Positions 8,069 to 17,489 are shown, counted from the first letter of the stretch. The stretch is 64,000 bases of DNA from Vreelandella maris (GCF_013371085.1 NZ_JABWCV010000006.1:1-64000), one strand, 5' to 3'. Numbers and translations are program-made. Notes: generated from the sequence alone by a model not told the origin.

Positions 8069-9646
8069 ATGGATACTTCGCGTACCCCGCGCCCAGTGGC
8101 GCTGATTATTCTCGATGGCTACGGCCACAACCCCGACAGCGACCATAATGCCGTCGCTGCTGCCCATAAACCGGTGATGGATAAATTGTGGGAAACCTGC
8201 CCGCACACCTTCGTTCATACCGATGGTCTTAACGTGGGGCTCCCCGAAGGCCAAATGGGTAACTCGGAAGTTGGGCATATGAATATTGGTGCCGGGCGTA
8301 TCGTGTATCAGGACTTCACCCGCATCAGCAAAGCGATTGAAGACGGCGACCTGGATGTCAATGAAAATCTTACCCAGCCGATTGACGAAGCCGTCGCCAA
8401 CGGCAAGCCGGTACACTTGATTGGCCTGCTCTCCCCCGGCGGCGTCCATAGCCATGAAGAGCACTTTATTGCCATGGCCGAATTGGCCGCACGCCGCGGT
8501 GCTCAGCGTATTTTCATTCACGCCTTTCTCGATGGCCGCGATATGCCACCGCAAAGCGCGCTATCCTCAATAGAGCGTGCCAATGCTCGGCTAGCAGAGC
8601 TGGTAGGCGCTGACAACGGCTTCGTAGCCTCAATTATTGGCCGCTTTTATGCCATGGATCGAGACAACCGCTGGGAACGAGTAGAGCAAGCCTATCGCCT
8701 GCTGACCGAGGGCCATGCGGAACACTACGCCACCAGCGCTGAAGCCGCGCTACGCAACGCCTACCAGCGCGGTGAAACTGACGAGTTTGTAGCAGCGAGC
8801 AGCATACCGCAGAAAGACGGCACCAAAGAGCATGCAGTAACCCTACAGGATGGCGATGCCGCCATTTTCCTTAATTTCCGCTCCGACCGCGCCCGTGAGT
8901 TGACCCGCGCCTTCGTCGAACCGAATTTCAAGGGCTTCGAGCGGCGTGTATGTCCGAAGCTTGCGGGCAAGGGGCTGGTGACGATGACCCAGTATGCCGC
9001 TGATATTCCCGCCCTCGCCGCCTTCCCGCCATCAGATCTTAACGACACCTTGGGGGAAGTCGTCGCCAAGCGCGGCTTGAAACAGCTGCGTATTGCCGAA
9101 ACCGAAAAGTACCCTCACGTGACGTTTTTCTTTTCGGGCGGTAATGAAGCTGAGTACGAGGGCGAAGAACGCATCCTGGTGCCCTCGCCCCGTGATGTGC
9201 GCACTTACGATGAAAAGCCTGAAATGAGTGCCTTTGAGATCACCGACAAACTGGTAGAGGCCATCGATGACGGCCGCTTCGACCTGATCGTTTGCAACTA
9301 CGCCAACGGTGACATGGTCGGCCACACCGGTGACTTTGACGCCGCGGTAAAAGCCATTGAAACTGTCGACACCTGCGTGGGCCGCGTGGTCGAAGCCATC
9401 GAGCGCGCTGGCGGCGCCTGCTTAATTACCGCCGATCACGGCAATGCAGAACAGATGGTGCATCCTGAAACAGGCGCTCCGCAAACTGCTCACACTACCT
9501 TTGTGGTACCGCTCATTTACGTTGGCAAGCGCCCAGCCTCGCTTGAAGAGGGCAAACTATGCGACCTGGCCCCTACACTGCTGACCATGATGGATCAACA
9601 ACAGCCCGAGGCAATGACCGGAAAACCACTGATTCATTACAAGTAG
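8069..9646 (+). CDS. gpmI: 2,3-bisphosphoglycerate-independent phosphoglycerate mutase
   Basis: Interconverts 3- and 2-phosphoglycerate in glycolysis/gluconeogenesis using two Mn ions and a phosphoserine intermediate. The 525 residues (family about 510-515) include [11 protein letters not shown] at the N-terminus, the catalytic Ser66 in [36 protein letters not shown] and the metal-binding [15 protein letters not shown] precedes the ATG by a normal distance. A possible promoter is ATGACG (7968-7973), 18 bp, TATGAT (7992-7997). The next gene starts 5 bp after the stop. Confidence 0.96.
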   Translation: MDTSRTPRPVALIILDGYGHNPDSDHNAVAAAHKPVMDKLWETCPHTFVHTDGLNVGLPEGQMGNSEVGHMNIGAGRIVYQDFTRISKAIEDGDLDVNENLTQPIDEAVANGKPVHLIGLLSPGGVHSHEEHFIAMAELAARRGAQRIFIHAFLDGRDMPPQSALSSIERANARLAELVGADNGFVASIIGRFYAMDRDNRWERVEQAYRLLTEGHAEHYATSAEAALRNAYQRGETDEFVAASSIPQKDGTKEHAVTLQDGDAAIFLNFRSDRARELTRAFVEPNFKGFERRVCPKLAGKGLVTMTQYAADIPALAAFPPSDLNDTLGEVVAKRGLKQLRIAETEKYPHVTFFFSGGNEAEYEGEERILVPSPRDVRTYDEKPEMSAFEITDKLVEAIDDGRFDLIVCNYANGDMVGHTGDFDAAVKAIETVDTCVGRVVEAIERAGGACLITADHGNAEQMVHPETGAPQTAHTTFVVPLIYVGKRPASLEEGKLCDLAPTLLTMMDQQQPEAMTGKPLIHYK

Positions 9647-9651
9647 TGCCC

Positions 9652-10788
9652 ATGCGGTGGTATTTAGCAGTGACGCTCCTGCTGGCGTTAGTTTACACGC
9701 CAGCGGGTTTCGCTCAGCAGGATGAAAGCGCGGCGCGCCAGCAGTTGGATGCGATTGGCCAGGAGATCGAGTCCGTCGCCCAACGCCTCAGCGCCACTGG
9801 TCAAGCCCGCGATGATGCCGAGCGCGAGCTTCAGGAAGTCGAAACGGAGCTTGCCGAAACGCATCAGCGCTTAGACACACTGCAAGCGGAGCGCCGCCAG
9901 CTAAACGACGAAACGACCCAGCTACGCCAGCACCGCGATCGGCTAGAGAGCGAGCGCGCCGATCAGTATGCGGCCCTGGGCCAACAGCTTTCAGCGCTTT
10001 ATCGGCTTGGCCCAACGCCACAGCTCAAGCTGCTGCTTAACCAGGGCGACCCTGCTGAGCTTGACCGTATGCAGGCCTACATGAACCGGCTAACGGAAGC
10101 ACGTAATCGTCGCTTAGAGGCTATCGCCAAGCTAGACACCGCCCTGGCTGAGACCCAGCAAGAGCTGAGCGAGCGCCAGGCCCGCCTCGATACGTTGGCC
10201 GACGAGTTAGAAGAACAAAGCGCGCTGCTTGCCGAGCGCACTACCGAACGGCGTGGCGTTGTTTCTAACCTGGATGACCGCTACGGCAGTGAAGAAGAGC
10301 GGCTGGCCGACCTCAACCAAAGCCGTGAAGAAGCCGAGCAAGTGCTGCGCAATATCCAAGCCGAAATGGCAAAACTTGCCGAACCATCGCCCACTACGCA
10401 TATTGTCAGTACCCAAGGTGATTTACCTTGGCCAGTACAGGGCTCCATCAGTAGCAATTTCCACCATCGCGATGGTGTGCACTACAACGGTATTGTCATT
10501 CAAGCCAGCGCAGGCACGCCGGTGACCGCCGTTCATACCGGCCGCGTAGTGTTTGCCGACTGGATGCGGGGGTTTGGCAACCTGCTCATTATCGATCATG
10601 GCGACCAAATCATGACGCTGCACGCACACTTGCAGCAGTTTAGCGTTAGACCTGGGCAGCAGGTCAGCCGCGGTGATGAAATCGGCCGTGTGGGGGGCAG
10701 CGGTGGTCAGAACCGCGCCGCGCTTTACTTTGAAGTGCGCCGAGGCGGTGAACCCATTAATCCGCAGCGTTGGATTGCACGCCGCTGA
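9652..10788 (+). CDS. EnvC-like murein hydrolase activator
   Basis: A 378-residue exported protein: signal peptide (MRWYLAVTLLLALVYTPAGFA), a long coiled coil (about residues 25-250, Glu/Gln/Arg-rich heptads) and a C-terminal LytM/M23 domain. The LytM metal ligands are partly lost: HYNGIVI lacks the usual Asp and LYFEVRR has Tyr in place of the final His, though HAH is kept. This matches EnvC-type proteins that do not cut peptidoglycan but activate AmiA/AmiB amidases at the septum. It starts 5 bp after gpmI; gpmI-envC-ctpA is a common order. An upstream in-frame extension to 9559 is rejected because it hides the signal peptide. Confidence 0.85.
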   Translation: MRWYLAVTLLLALVYTPAGFAQQDESAARQQLDAIGQEIESVAQRLSATGQARDDAERELQEVETELAETHQRLDTLQAERRQLNDETTQLRQHRDRLESERADQYAALGQQLSALYRLGPTPQLKLLLNQGDPAELDRMQAYMNRLTEARNRRLEAIAKLDTALAETQQELSERQARLDTLADELEEQSALLAERTTERRGVVSNLDDRYGSEEERLADLNQSREEAEQVLRNIQAEMAKLAEPSPTTHIVSTQGDLPWPVQGSISSNFHHRDGVHYNGIVIQASAGTPVTAVHTGRVVFADWMRGFGNLLIIDHGDQIMTLHAHLQQFSVRPGQQVSRGDEIGRVGGSGGQNRAALYFEVRRGGEPINPQRWIARR

Positions 10789-10806
10789 CGGGATAAGCTG
10801 CACTAT

Positions 10807-10838
10807 TATAAATATCTCAGTTTATAAATGACTCAGTT
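10807..10838 (+). repeat. two tandem 16-bp direct repeats before ctpA
   Basis: TATAAATATCTCAGTT (10807-10822) is followed immediately by TATAAATGACTCAGTT (10823-10838), 14 of 16 bases identical. It lies in the 120-bp gap between the EnvC-like gene and ctpA and is AT-rich, so it could be part of a ctpA promoter or a regulator site. No protein is implicated by sequence. Confidence 0.5.
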
Positions 10839-10908
10839 GTTAATGTTATTCCAGCTACTATTTCAAGGTGACGCACCACGACGCCACCTATCGCCCTGCG
10901 GAGTCTGC

Positions 10909-12225
10909 ATGACGCTATCTGTTACCGGGGTATCCACCCCCGCCAAGCGCCTTTTGGCTACCCTGCTGCCGATTGTTTTACTGTCGGCCCCGCTACCGTT
11001 ACTTGCCCAACCAGCCAGTAGCAGCGTGGTGGATGAGCCTGTCTCTAACGAACTCCCCCTTGAAGATATCCAGACCTTCGCCGAGGTGTTTGAACGCATC
11101 AAGCGTGCCTACGTTGAAGAGGTCGACGATCGCACGCTGCTGCGCAACGCCATGCGCGGCATGTTGAGCGAGCTTGACCCCCACTCCGCCTACCTGGATG
11201 AGGAGGAGTACCAAAGCCTGCGAGAGTCGACCCAGGGCGAATTTGGCGGTATTGGTATTGAAGTGGGCACCGAGAACGGCCAATTGATGGTCATTACGCC
11301 TATCGATGACACCCCGGCCTCCCGCGCCGGTTTACAGTCCCGCGATATTATCGTGGCCATCGACGGTACGCCTACCGAGAGCATGTCGCTGCAGGAAGCG
11401 GTAACCCTGATGCGCGGCGAGCCCAATACCGAGATTCGCATTAGCGTGTTGCGTTCAGGGGAAGATACGCCGCGTGAGTTCATCCTCACCCGCGAGATTA
11501 TTCGCAGCGAGAGCGTTAAGCACGAGTTGCTTGAACCGGGTTACGGTTACCTACGCATCAGCCAATTCCAATCGCGTACGCCTGATCAGGCCCGCGAAGC
11601 GCTGGAGCGCATGGCACAGGGTCAGCCACTGGAAGGGTTGATACTCGATTTACGTAATAATCCCGGCGGTGTGCTGCAGGCCGCCGTTGGCATTACCGAC
11701 CTGTTTCTGGACGAAGGGCTGATCGTCTATACCGAGGGGCGCCTCTCGGATACCGAAATGTCGTTCTCTGCCTCCCCCGCCACGCCGGCTAGTGATGTTC
11801 CCCTGGTGGTGCTGATCAACGGCGGCAGTGCATCAGCGGCAGAAATTGTCGCCGGTGCGCTGCAGGATCAACGGCGCGGCGTCATCATGGGCACCGGCAG
11901 TTTTGGCAAGGGGTCGGTGCAGCAGATCATGCCGCTGGGCAATGGCGAAGGCCTAAAACTGACGACGGCACTCTACTACACCCCCAACGGGCGCTCTATC
12001 CAGGCCCAGGGTATTGAACCCGATGTAGAGGTGGTCCGCGGCCGTCTGGAAGTAGCCGAGAGCCGTCGTGAAATTCGCGAAGCCGACCTTGAAGGCCACC
12101 TAAGCGCCCAGCAGGCGCCCCGTGATCGACAGGAGATGGCCGAGCGGCTACTTGACGATTACCAGCTCAGCGAAGCGCTTAATCTGCTTAAAGCGCTCAA
12201 CGTTGTCGATCGTCAGCGGCGTTAA
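10909..12225 (+). CDS. ctpA: carboxyl-terminal processing protease (S41 family)
   Basis: Periplasmic serine protease that trims C-termini of substrates, in related bacteria including peptidoglycan hydrolases. 438 residues: signal peptide to about residue 30 (LLPIVLLSAPLPLLAQ), a PDZ domain (GIGIEVGTENGQLMVI...SRAGLQSRDIIVAIDG) and the S41 catalytic core with NGGSASAAEIVAGAL (nucleophile Ser) and GTGSFGKGSVQ (general-base Lys). The start at 10909, preceded by GCGGAG, is preferred to 10828 because it places the signal peptide at the N-terminus. It is the last gene of the gpmI-envC-ctpA run. Confidence 0.93.
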   Translation: MTLSVTGVSTPAKRLLATLLPIVLLSAPLPLLAQPASSSVVDEPVSNELPLEDIQTFAEVFERIKRAYVEEVDDRTLLRNAMRGMLSELDPHSAYLDEEEYQSLRESTQGEFGGIGIEVGTENGQLMVITPIDDTPASRAGLQSRDIIVAIDGTPTESMSLQEAVTLMRGEPNTEIRISVLRSGEDTPREFILTREIIRSESVKHELLEPGYGYLRISQFQSRTPDQAREALERMAQGQPLEGLILDLRNNPGGVLQAAVGITDLFLDEGLIVYTEGRLSDTEMSFSASPATPASDVPLVVLINGGSASAAEIVAGALQDQRRGVIMGTGSFGKGSVQQIMPLGNGEGLKLTTALYYTPNGRSIQAQGIEPDVEVVRGRLEVAESRREIREADLEGHLSAQQAPRDRQEMAERLLDDYQLSEALNLLKALNVVDRQRR

Positions 12226-12227
12226 CG

Positions 12228-12272
12228 GCCGCTTACTTTAACGACGACCTGATTTAACGGCAAGTAAGCGGC
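12228..12272. terminator. possible shared terminator between ctpA and the hydroxylase gene
   Basis: An 11-bp perfect inverted repeat (GCCGCTTACTT / AAGTAAGCGGC) with a 23-base loop spans the junction of two convergent genes. The right arm overlaps the last codons of the minus-strand gene. There is no clear T-run, so intrinsic termination is only a possibility. Confidence 0.35.
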
Positions 12273-13540
12273 AGGCGGCCGCGCTCTCCGGTCGCCTGCC
12301 GCATCAATACCCGCTTCAGTGGCACCAACTGATTCATGCCGCTCATGCCCAGGTTGCGCATCATCGTCAATGCCGGATCGTGACTGCCAAACAGTACTTT
12401 AAAGCCCTTCATCAACCCCAGCATGGCGCTGTTATCAAAGCGCCGACGCCGCTCATAGCGCCTTAGCGTACTCAGTTCTCCCCAAGGAGCGCCACGCTGC
12501 CAGGCGTGTACCACCTCTTCGGCCAGCACCGCCGCATCCATTAGCCCCAGATTCACCCCCTGGCCCGCCAGCGGATGAATACTGTGGGCCGCATCCCCCA
12601 CCAGCGCGAAATGCGGCTGCACATAGTGGCGGGCATGGCGCTGCACTAGCGGAAAACGGTGGGCCTTATCGCAGGCAGTAACGTCTCCTAGACGATGACC
12701 AAACGCTTCCCCAAGCGCCTCCCCCAGTGCGTCACGAGACAGCGCGCTCAACTCATCGGCGTGCTCTGGGGTGGTTGACCAGACGATAGAGCAGTAATGC
12801 TCATTGCCTTCCACGGTTAAAGGCAGGAATGCCAGCGGCCGGCCATCAATAAATGCTTGCCGCGCCGTGCCGCCATGAGGCTTGGCGCACTGCACCGTGG
12901 TCACGACAGCGTGCTGTTGCATATCGTCGCTGGCTACCTCAATATCCGCCATCTCACGCAGCACCGAGTGAGCACCGTCGGCGGCCACGATAAGCGACGC
13001 GTGTAGCTGGCGCCCATCGTCAAGTATGAGCCAATCCCCACTAGTAGCACGATTGCCATTGACAGCATGGCTATTGGCACGCTGCAGCGCTTGCGGGCTA
13101 GCACCAAAAAACGTCGTGACGTTGGGGTGGTCTAGCACTTGACGATTGAGTGCGGCCAGCGTGACCGTGTTCTCAACGATATGGCCAAGCACCGCCACGC
13201 CCGCCTCATAAGCGGAAAAAGCGATTTCGCCACTGCCTTCGGCATCCCACACCTGCATGCCGCGGTAGGGAGTTACCCGGGTTGCCTGCATGGCGGGCCA
13301 AGCGCCCACATGCGCTAGCAAGCGCTGGGAAACCGGCGTTAATGCGCTAACGCGCGGAGCAGGTAGCGGGCCAGTGGCCTTATCCAGACTTATTGGCGCA
13401 GGCCTTGCCTCGACCAACGCAACTTTCATCCCCGCTTGTGCCAACAACGCACAGAACGCGGTACCGACCATGCCGCCGCCGACAATGATGGCCTCAAAGT
13501 GCTCAACCGGCGGCTTTGCAGTAGATGAGTCAGTCTGCAT
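12254..13540 (-). CDS. UbiH/UbiF/VisC family FAD-dependent hydroxylase
   Basis: A 428-residue flavin monooxygenase of the ubiquinone-hydroxylase family. It shows the N-terminal dinucleotide fold EAIIVGGGMVGTAFCALLAQAG, the middle VAADGAHSVLRE motif and the C-terminal FAD motif VGDAAHSIHPLAGQGVNLGLMD. It probably carries out one ring hydroxylation in ubiquinone synthesis (UbiF- or UbiI-like); the exact position cannot be told from motifs. AAGGA precedes the ATG. It lies 52 bp after ubiH in a pepP-ubiH-ubi(F/I) minus-strand series, as in E. coli pepP-ubiH-visC. Confidence 0.85.
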   Translation of the reverse strand: MQTDSSTAKPPVEHFEAIIVGGGMVGTAFCALLAQAGMKVALVEARPAPISLDKATGPLPAPRVSALTPVSQRLLAHVGAWPAMQATRVTPYRGMQVWDAEGSGEIAFSAYEAGVAVLGHIVENTVTLAALNRQVLDHPNVTTFFGASPQALQRANSHAVNGNRATSGDWLILDDGRQLHASLIVAADGAHSVLREMADIEVASDDMQQHAVVTTVQCAKPHGGTARQAFIDGRPLAFLPLTVEGNEHYCSIVWSTTPEHADELSALSRDALGEALGEAFGHRLGDVTACDKAHRFPLVQRHARHYVQPHFALVGDAAHSIHPLAGQGVNLGLMDAAVLAEEVVHAWQRGAPWGELSTLRRYERRRRFDNSAMLGLMKGFKVLFGSHDPALTMMRNLGMSGMNQLVPLKRVLMRQATGERGRLPLTCR

Positions 13541-13592
13541 AGAAATCCTTTTTAACTAGCGCCAGCGAGCGCAGCTATTGATTGTAGATAGC

Positions 13593-14834
13593 CTAGCGTT
13601 CCAGGCCCATGGCACGTCTGGCCAGTCCTCGCCTTAACGGCCCCACCAGGTTCAGGCCAATCAAGCCCGCCGCACGGGCATGGGGCAACAGCGGAAAGGA
13701 GAGCCCGAACAGCCTGACCAGGCCGTCGCTAAAGCGAATCACGTTGGCGCGATCCCGTGAACGCTGCTTCTCGAAGGCCTGCAGTGTGACCATATCTCCC
13801 AGCGGTCGCTTCGCCAGCTCCCCCTGCTCCAAGGCATCGACCAGATCCATCACCCCGCGCAGCGCCAGGTTAAACCCTTGCCCAGCAACCGGATGCAGGG
13901 CGTGGGCGGCGTTGCCCAATACCGCCAGCCCCGGCCGTACCGGTTCCTCGGCGGTTACCAGTGAGAGCGGATAAGCATGTCGGGCACCCAGCTGCGTAAA
14001 CCGGCCCACTCGATCACCAAACGCCTGCTGTAACTGAAGCAGAAATTCACGCTCCGGCAGTGCCATACGCGCATTTTCGCTACCGCTAGGATGCGTCCAT
14101 ATCAACTCCATGGCTTGACCCGGCAGTGGCAGCAGGGCCATTGGCCCTTGGGTGGTAAAGCGCTCGTAAGCGACCCCCTCGTGAGGTTGGCTGACGCCCA
14201 CATGCGCGATCAAAGCTGTCTGCTGGTAAGGCTCTCGGCGGCTGCCAATACCCAATTGCTCTTTAAGCCCAGACCGCCCTCCATCCGCCAATACCGTCAA
14301 GCCAGCAGTAAGCTGGCTTCCATCCGAGAGCTTGAGATGATGCCCGCCCGCTACGGGGGTCAGCTGCTCCACCTTCGCGGGGCAGTGCCACTCCAGCGGT
14401 AACTCGGCTAAACGCCGATGCAGTACACGCCCCATCCAGGCGTTGGGAATCACGTGGCCCAGTGCCGCGACGCCCAGCTCGTCAGCACTCAGCCGTGTCG
14501 CTCCCAGGCGGCCACGCTCACTGATATGAATACGCTTGATCGGTGTCGCCTCATGACGCATAGCTTCCCACACACCCAACTGCTCGAAGCGCTGGGCAGA
14601 GCCTTCGGCGATCGCGCTGGCCCGGGCATCAAAGCTGGGTTGCCAGGCGCTTTCCAGTGACTGCGCCGTTAACGGTGCCGATTCAATCACGGCCACCCGC
14701 CAGCCGTAGCGCTCAATCAGCGGTGCAAGAGCACAGCCTAGGCTCGCCCCCACTAACCCACCGCCCACAATCACAATGTCATGGGTCAGCGCTTGAGCAG
14801 TGTCATGATCAGTCATCTGTTTAGCCCGCTGCAT
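13593..14834 (-). CDS. ubiH: 2-octaprenyl-6-methoxyphenol hydroxylase-type (UbiH)
   Basis: FAD-dependent monooxygenase of aerobic ubiquinone biosynthesis. Visible features are DIVIVGGGLVGASLGCALAP, VLADGGRSGLKEQLG and LGNAAHALHPVAGQGFNLALRG. The position between pepP and a second family member supports UbiH rather than its paralogs. The start at 14834 follows AGGGAG by 6 bases (413 residues); in-frame ATGs at 14873, 14852 and 14816 are less well placed. The 96-bp gap to pepP is AT-rich and may hold a promoter. Confidence 0.85.
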   Translation of the reverse strand: MQRAKQMTDHDTAQALTHDIVIVGGGLVGASLGCALAPLIERYGWRVAVIESAPLTAQSLESAWQPSFDARASAIAEGSAQRFEQLGVWEAMRHEATPIKRIHISERGRLGATRLSADELGVAALGHVIPNAWMGRVLHRRLAELPLEWHCPAKVEQLTPVAGGHHLKLSDGSQLTAGLTVLADGGRSGLKEQLGIGSRREPYQQTALIAHVGVSQPHEGVAYERFTTQGPMALLPLPGQAMELIWTHPSGSENARMALPEREFLLQLQQAFGDRVGRFTQLGARHAYPLSLVTAEEPVRPGLAVLGNAAHALHPVAGQGFNLALRGVMDLVDALEQGELAKRPLGDMVTLQAFEKQRSRDRANVIRFSDGLVRLFGLSFPLLPHARAAGLIGLNLVGPLRRGLARRAMGLER

Positions 14835-14930
14835 CGGCTTCTCCCTCGCCATACCGCCGCACTCTAGAGGCAACTAATAATTCGTAACGTAATTTACATA
14901 ACGTACAATTAATGCTCTAAATACTGGTTA

Positions 14931-16283
14931 TTATTTAGCCATTAAGGCCTCAATATCAGCCACCTGCTTGGGCACGTCCGCCGTCAGCACAGCATGCCCA
15001 TCCTTCGTCACGACCACATTGTCTTCAATCCGAATGCCAATACCGTGATAGGCATCAGGAATATCGTCATCGCTGGGAATATAGAGGCCGGGCTCTACGG
15101 TGAGTACCATGCCTGGAGCAAGGGGGCGCGGCGTTTGCTCGTCCAGGCGATAGGTGCCGACATCGTGCACGTCCAGCCCCAACCAGTGTGACGTCGAGTG
15201 CAGATAAAAGCGTCGATAGCTCTCATCATCAATGCGCGCCTGAACGTCACCTTCCAGCAGGCCAAGCTCAATCAGCCCAGCGGTTAAGTCATGCACCACG
15301 CCCTGATGAATATCCGCCAGTGTGGCGCCCGGCTGGACAGCGCTAACGGCGCGCACCTGTGCGTCGAGTACAACCTGATACAGCGCTCGCTGCGCAGCGC
15401 TGAACCGCCCAGTGACCGGAAACGTACGGGTGATATCCCCGGCGTACAGCTCAAATTCGGCGCCCGCATCAATCAATACCAGACCGTCATCACACAGCGG
15501 TGCGCTGTTTTCAATATAGTGCAGGACACAGGCGTTGGCACCGCTGCCGACAATCGTGCTGTAAGCCGGGCCACTGGCGCCCTGCCAGACAAACTCATGC
15601 TCTAGTTCGGCCTGGAGCTGGAATTCGCTGAGCCCAGGGCGACATACTTGCATGGCACGCCGATGAGCCCGTGCGGATATCATCGCCGCATGCTTGAGCA
15701 GGGCAATCTCGGCCTCACTCTTGATCAGCCGCATGGCGTGGATCAATGGACTAATGTCCAACCAGCCCTTCAACGCTGGCCGCCCGCGCCTAAGCCCTGC
15801 CTGAGCACTGTGTAGGGCCTCTTCAGCCACGGCGACTGCCTCACCATTATCAAGGGGTAGATAGAGCAATTCGCGCCCCGTCAGCAGCTCGACCAGCTGC
15901 TCATCGCGATCCGCGTTTTCGAATGCCTGGTCAATCCCATGCTCGGCCACCACGCCAGCGGCTCCCAGCCGACGCCCTGTCCACGCTTCCATGGTGGGGT
16001 CTCGATCCTGGCAGAACACCACGCTTTCGCCTTCTGCTCGCCCCGGCAGCAGCACCAGCAGCGCGTCCGGTTCGCGAATGCCGGTCAGGTAGTAACAATC
16101 ACTGTTCTGACGGAAGGCGAATTCACTGTCCCGTGAGCGGGTCACAAGGCTAGCACCAGGGAGCACTACCGCGGCGTTATCCGGTAGCTGCGCCATCAAG
16201 GCATCACGGCGCTGGCGATACTCCGCCAGGCCAATGGCGGAGGGGCGAGGTAACATCTCGGGCAGCACGGTCTCTGACAACAT
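14931..16283 (-). CDS. pepP: Xaa-Pro aminopeptidase P
   Basis: Cytosolic metalloaminopeptidase that removes an N-terminal residue preceding proline. 450 residues (E. coli PepP 441). The N-terminal domain has FRQNSDCYYLTGIREPDALL. The pita-bread catalytic domain has the metal ligands in LIDAGAEFELYAGDITRTFP, the His in HSTSHWLGLDVHDVG and the Glu residues in LTVEPGLYIP and GIRIEDNVVVT. TGGAG precedes the ATG at 16283. It follows the YgfB gene by 20 bp in the same order as E. coli ygfB-pepP-ubiH. Confidence 0.95.
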   Translation of the reverse strand: MLSETVLPEMLPRPSAIGLAEYRQRRDALMAQLPDNAAVVLPGASLVTRSRDSEFAFRQNSDCYYLTGIREPDALLVLLPGRAEGESVVFCQDRDPTMEAWTGRRLGAAGVVAEHGIDQAFENADRDEQLVELLTGRELLYLPLDNGEAVAVAEEALHSAQAGLRRGRPALKGWLDISPLIHAMRLIKSEAEIALLKHAAMISARAHRRAMQVCRPGLSEFQLQAELEHEFVWQGASGPAYSTIVGSGANACVLHYIENSAPLCDDGLVLIDAGAEFELYAGDITRTFPVTGRFSAAQRALYQVVLDAQVRAVSAVQPGATLADIHQGVVHDLTAGLIELGLLEGDVQARIDDESYRRFYLHSTSHWLGLDVHDVGTYRLDEQTPRPLAPGMVLTVEPGLYIPSDDDIPDAYHGIGIRIEDNVVVTKDGHAVLTADVPKQVADIEALMAK

Positions 16284-16303
16284 AAAGGCTCCAGGCTAAG
16301 TGA

Positions 16304-16882
16304 TTAATGAATGGGGGCGTCGGTTTGCTCTACTTGCGGCATACCTGGGTGCTGCTCGGTATACAGCAGCATGGCGGCCATACGGGCATGCTCAGTCAGC
16401 GCAAACAGATCATTTTCGTTCTCGGGGCTGTCATCAATATCGGTATCGATGCGGCCTAACCCTTCCAGGTCACTCAGTGCCTCGCGCAGCGCCTGTGACC
16501 AACGCTCACGCAGCTCACTGTCAGCTACCTCGTCGACCACCTCGATAAAGCCTAGCGTCCACTCCTTCAGGCCCTGCGCCTGCTCGGCCAGTGAGAACAG
16601 CTCATCGGGCAGCAGCGGCGTATAGTCCAGGTCGCTGGCGCTGAGCGCCTCTACGGTTTGCCGCCGCCAGCCTAATAGCCGCTCGGCACTTGGCTGGTCG
16701 CGTGGCTGTTCAACACCTAAGCTCTGGCAGACTTCGTCCAACCAGTCCTCGGCACTCACATTGCGCAGCGCCAGCAGCGCGCACAAACGGCCATCCAAGA
16801 AAGCCGGAGATTGCATGCTGCCATGCAGTAGAAAAACATCGGCGACGTCAGAAAAGTCCTGACGCTCATCAATCAATGACAT
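16304..16882 (-). CDS. YgfB/YecA family protein (UPF0149)
   Basis: A 192-residue acidic protein of the UPF0149 (YgfB) family, positioned as E. coli ygfB before pepP. Conserved parts are HGSMQSPAFLDGRLCALLAL near the N-terminus and FIEVVDEVADSELRERWSQALREALSDL in the second half. In Pseudomonas a YgfB protein was reported to affect ampDh3 expression, but the general function is unclear. The start at 16882 is preferred to 16957 because homology begins at MSLIDERQDF and GAGG lies upstream. Divergent from zapA. Confidence 0.85.
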   Translation of the reverse strand: MSLIDERQDFSDVADVFLLHGSMQSPAFLDGRLCALLALRNVSAEDWLDEVCQSLGVEQPRDQPSAERLLGWRRQTVEALSASDLDYTPLLPDELFSLAEQAQGLKEWTLGFIEVVDEVADSELRERWSQALREALSDLEGLGRIDTDIDDSPENENDLFALTEHARMAAMLLYTEQHPGMPQVEQTDAPIH

Positions 16883-17052
16883 AGTATTTGATAACCTCGT
16901 ATTTATTCGTGGCACTGGAAGTATGGGTGATAGAGCTTGCGCGTTGACCGCGCACAAGCGCCTCTCTTATAGTGAGTGGCACCTGGCACCTATCTTCCTA
17001 TGCTGTGATGTTAACGCATTGGGCCCCCTGCTGGCCCGTGCTGGAGTCTTTG

Positions 17053-17364
17053 ATGAGTAATGCCAAGCGGCCAACCAAAGAAATAACCCTGTTAGGGCGC
17101 GGCTATATCATTGCCTGCGACACGGGCGAAGAAGCCAAACTTGACCGCGCCGCGCGCTATCTTGATCGCGCCATGCAGGGTATCAATGCCCAAAGCAGCG
17201 TACTGGGTAGTGAGCGAATTGCTATCATGGCGGCCCTCAATATCACCCATGAACTGCTTGAAGCCATGGATGAACACCGCGCCGGTGAGGCGAACCTGAA
17301 TCGGTTAAATGATCGCCTTGAACGGGCGTTGGCCAAAACACGCCAACCCTCACGTCAACCCTAG
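17053..17364 (+). CDS. zapA: cell division protein ZapA
   Basis: A 103-residue FtsZ-ring stabiliser that bundles FtsZ protofilaments at midcell. The N-terminal fold EITLLGRGYIIACDTGEEAKLDRAARYLD and the C-terminal coiled coil (about residues 60-95, ALNITHELLEAMDEHRAGEANLNRLNDRLERAL) are characteristic. The start at 17053 (CTGGAG upstream) is preferred to 16972, where a 27-residue non-homologous extension would be needed. It sits immediately upstream of 6S RNA, as in E. coli. Confidence 0.92.
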   Translation: MSNAKRPTKEITLLGRGYIIACDTGEEAKLDRAARYLDRAMQGINAQSSVLGSERIAIMAALNITHELLEAMDEHRAGEANLNRLNDRLERALAKTRQPSRQP

Positions 17365-17411
17365 GCATTGTTTATCTTAGACATTGTTTACCCTGGGCAT
17401 TGTTTAAAAGC
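17364..17411 (+). repeat. three tandem 16-bp repeats between zapA and 6S RNA
   Basis: Units at 17364-17379, 17380-17395 and 17396-17411 each begin with GRCATTGTTTA and are spaced exactly 16 bp apart. They start at the last base of the zapA stop codon and end about 80 bp before the predicted 6S RNA start. They could be protein-binding sites for control of ssrS or a local duplication. Confidence 0.6.
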
Positions 17412-17455
17412 ACTGCAAACGGCCTAAAAACTCGGCGAACGTTTCACCCAGCCCT

Positions 17456-17483
17456 TTGGCATTAGCCATCGCTCTGTTAGGAT
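17456..17483 (+). promoter_or_regulatory. predicted 6S RNA promoter
   Basis: TTGGCA (17456-17461), a 16-bp spacer and TAGGAT (17478-17483) lie 7-8 bases before the point where the 6S RNA terminal stem begins. The -35 matches 5 of 6 consensus bases. Confidence 0.55.
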
Positions 17484-17489
17484 GGCGGG

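Noticed and set aside
9788-10021. Minus-strand ORF inside the EnvC-like gene
   Set aside because: It is a shadow of the coiled-coil coding region, with no ribosome site.
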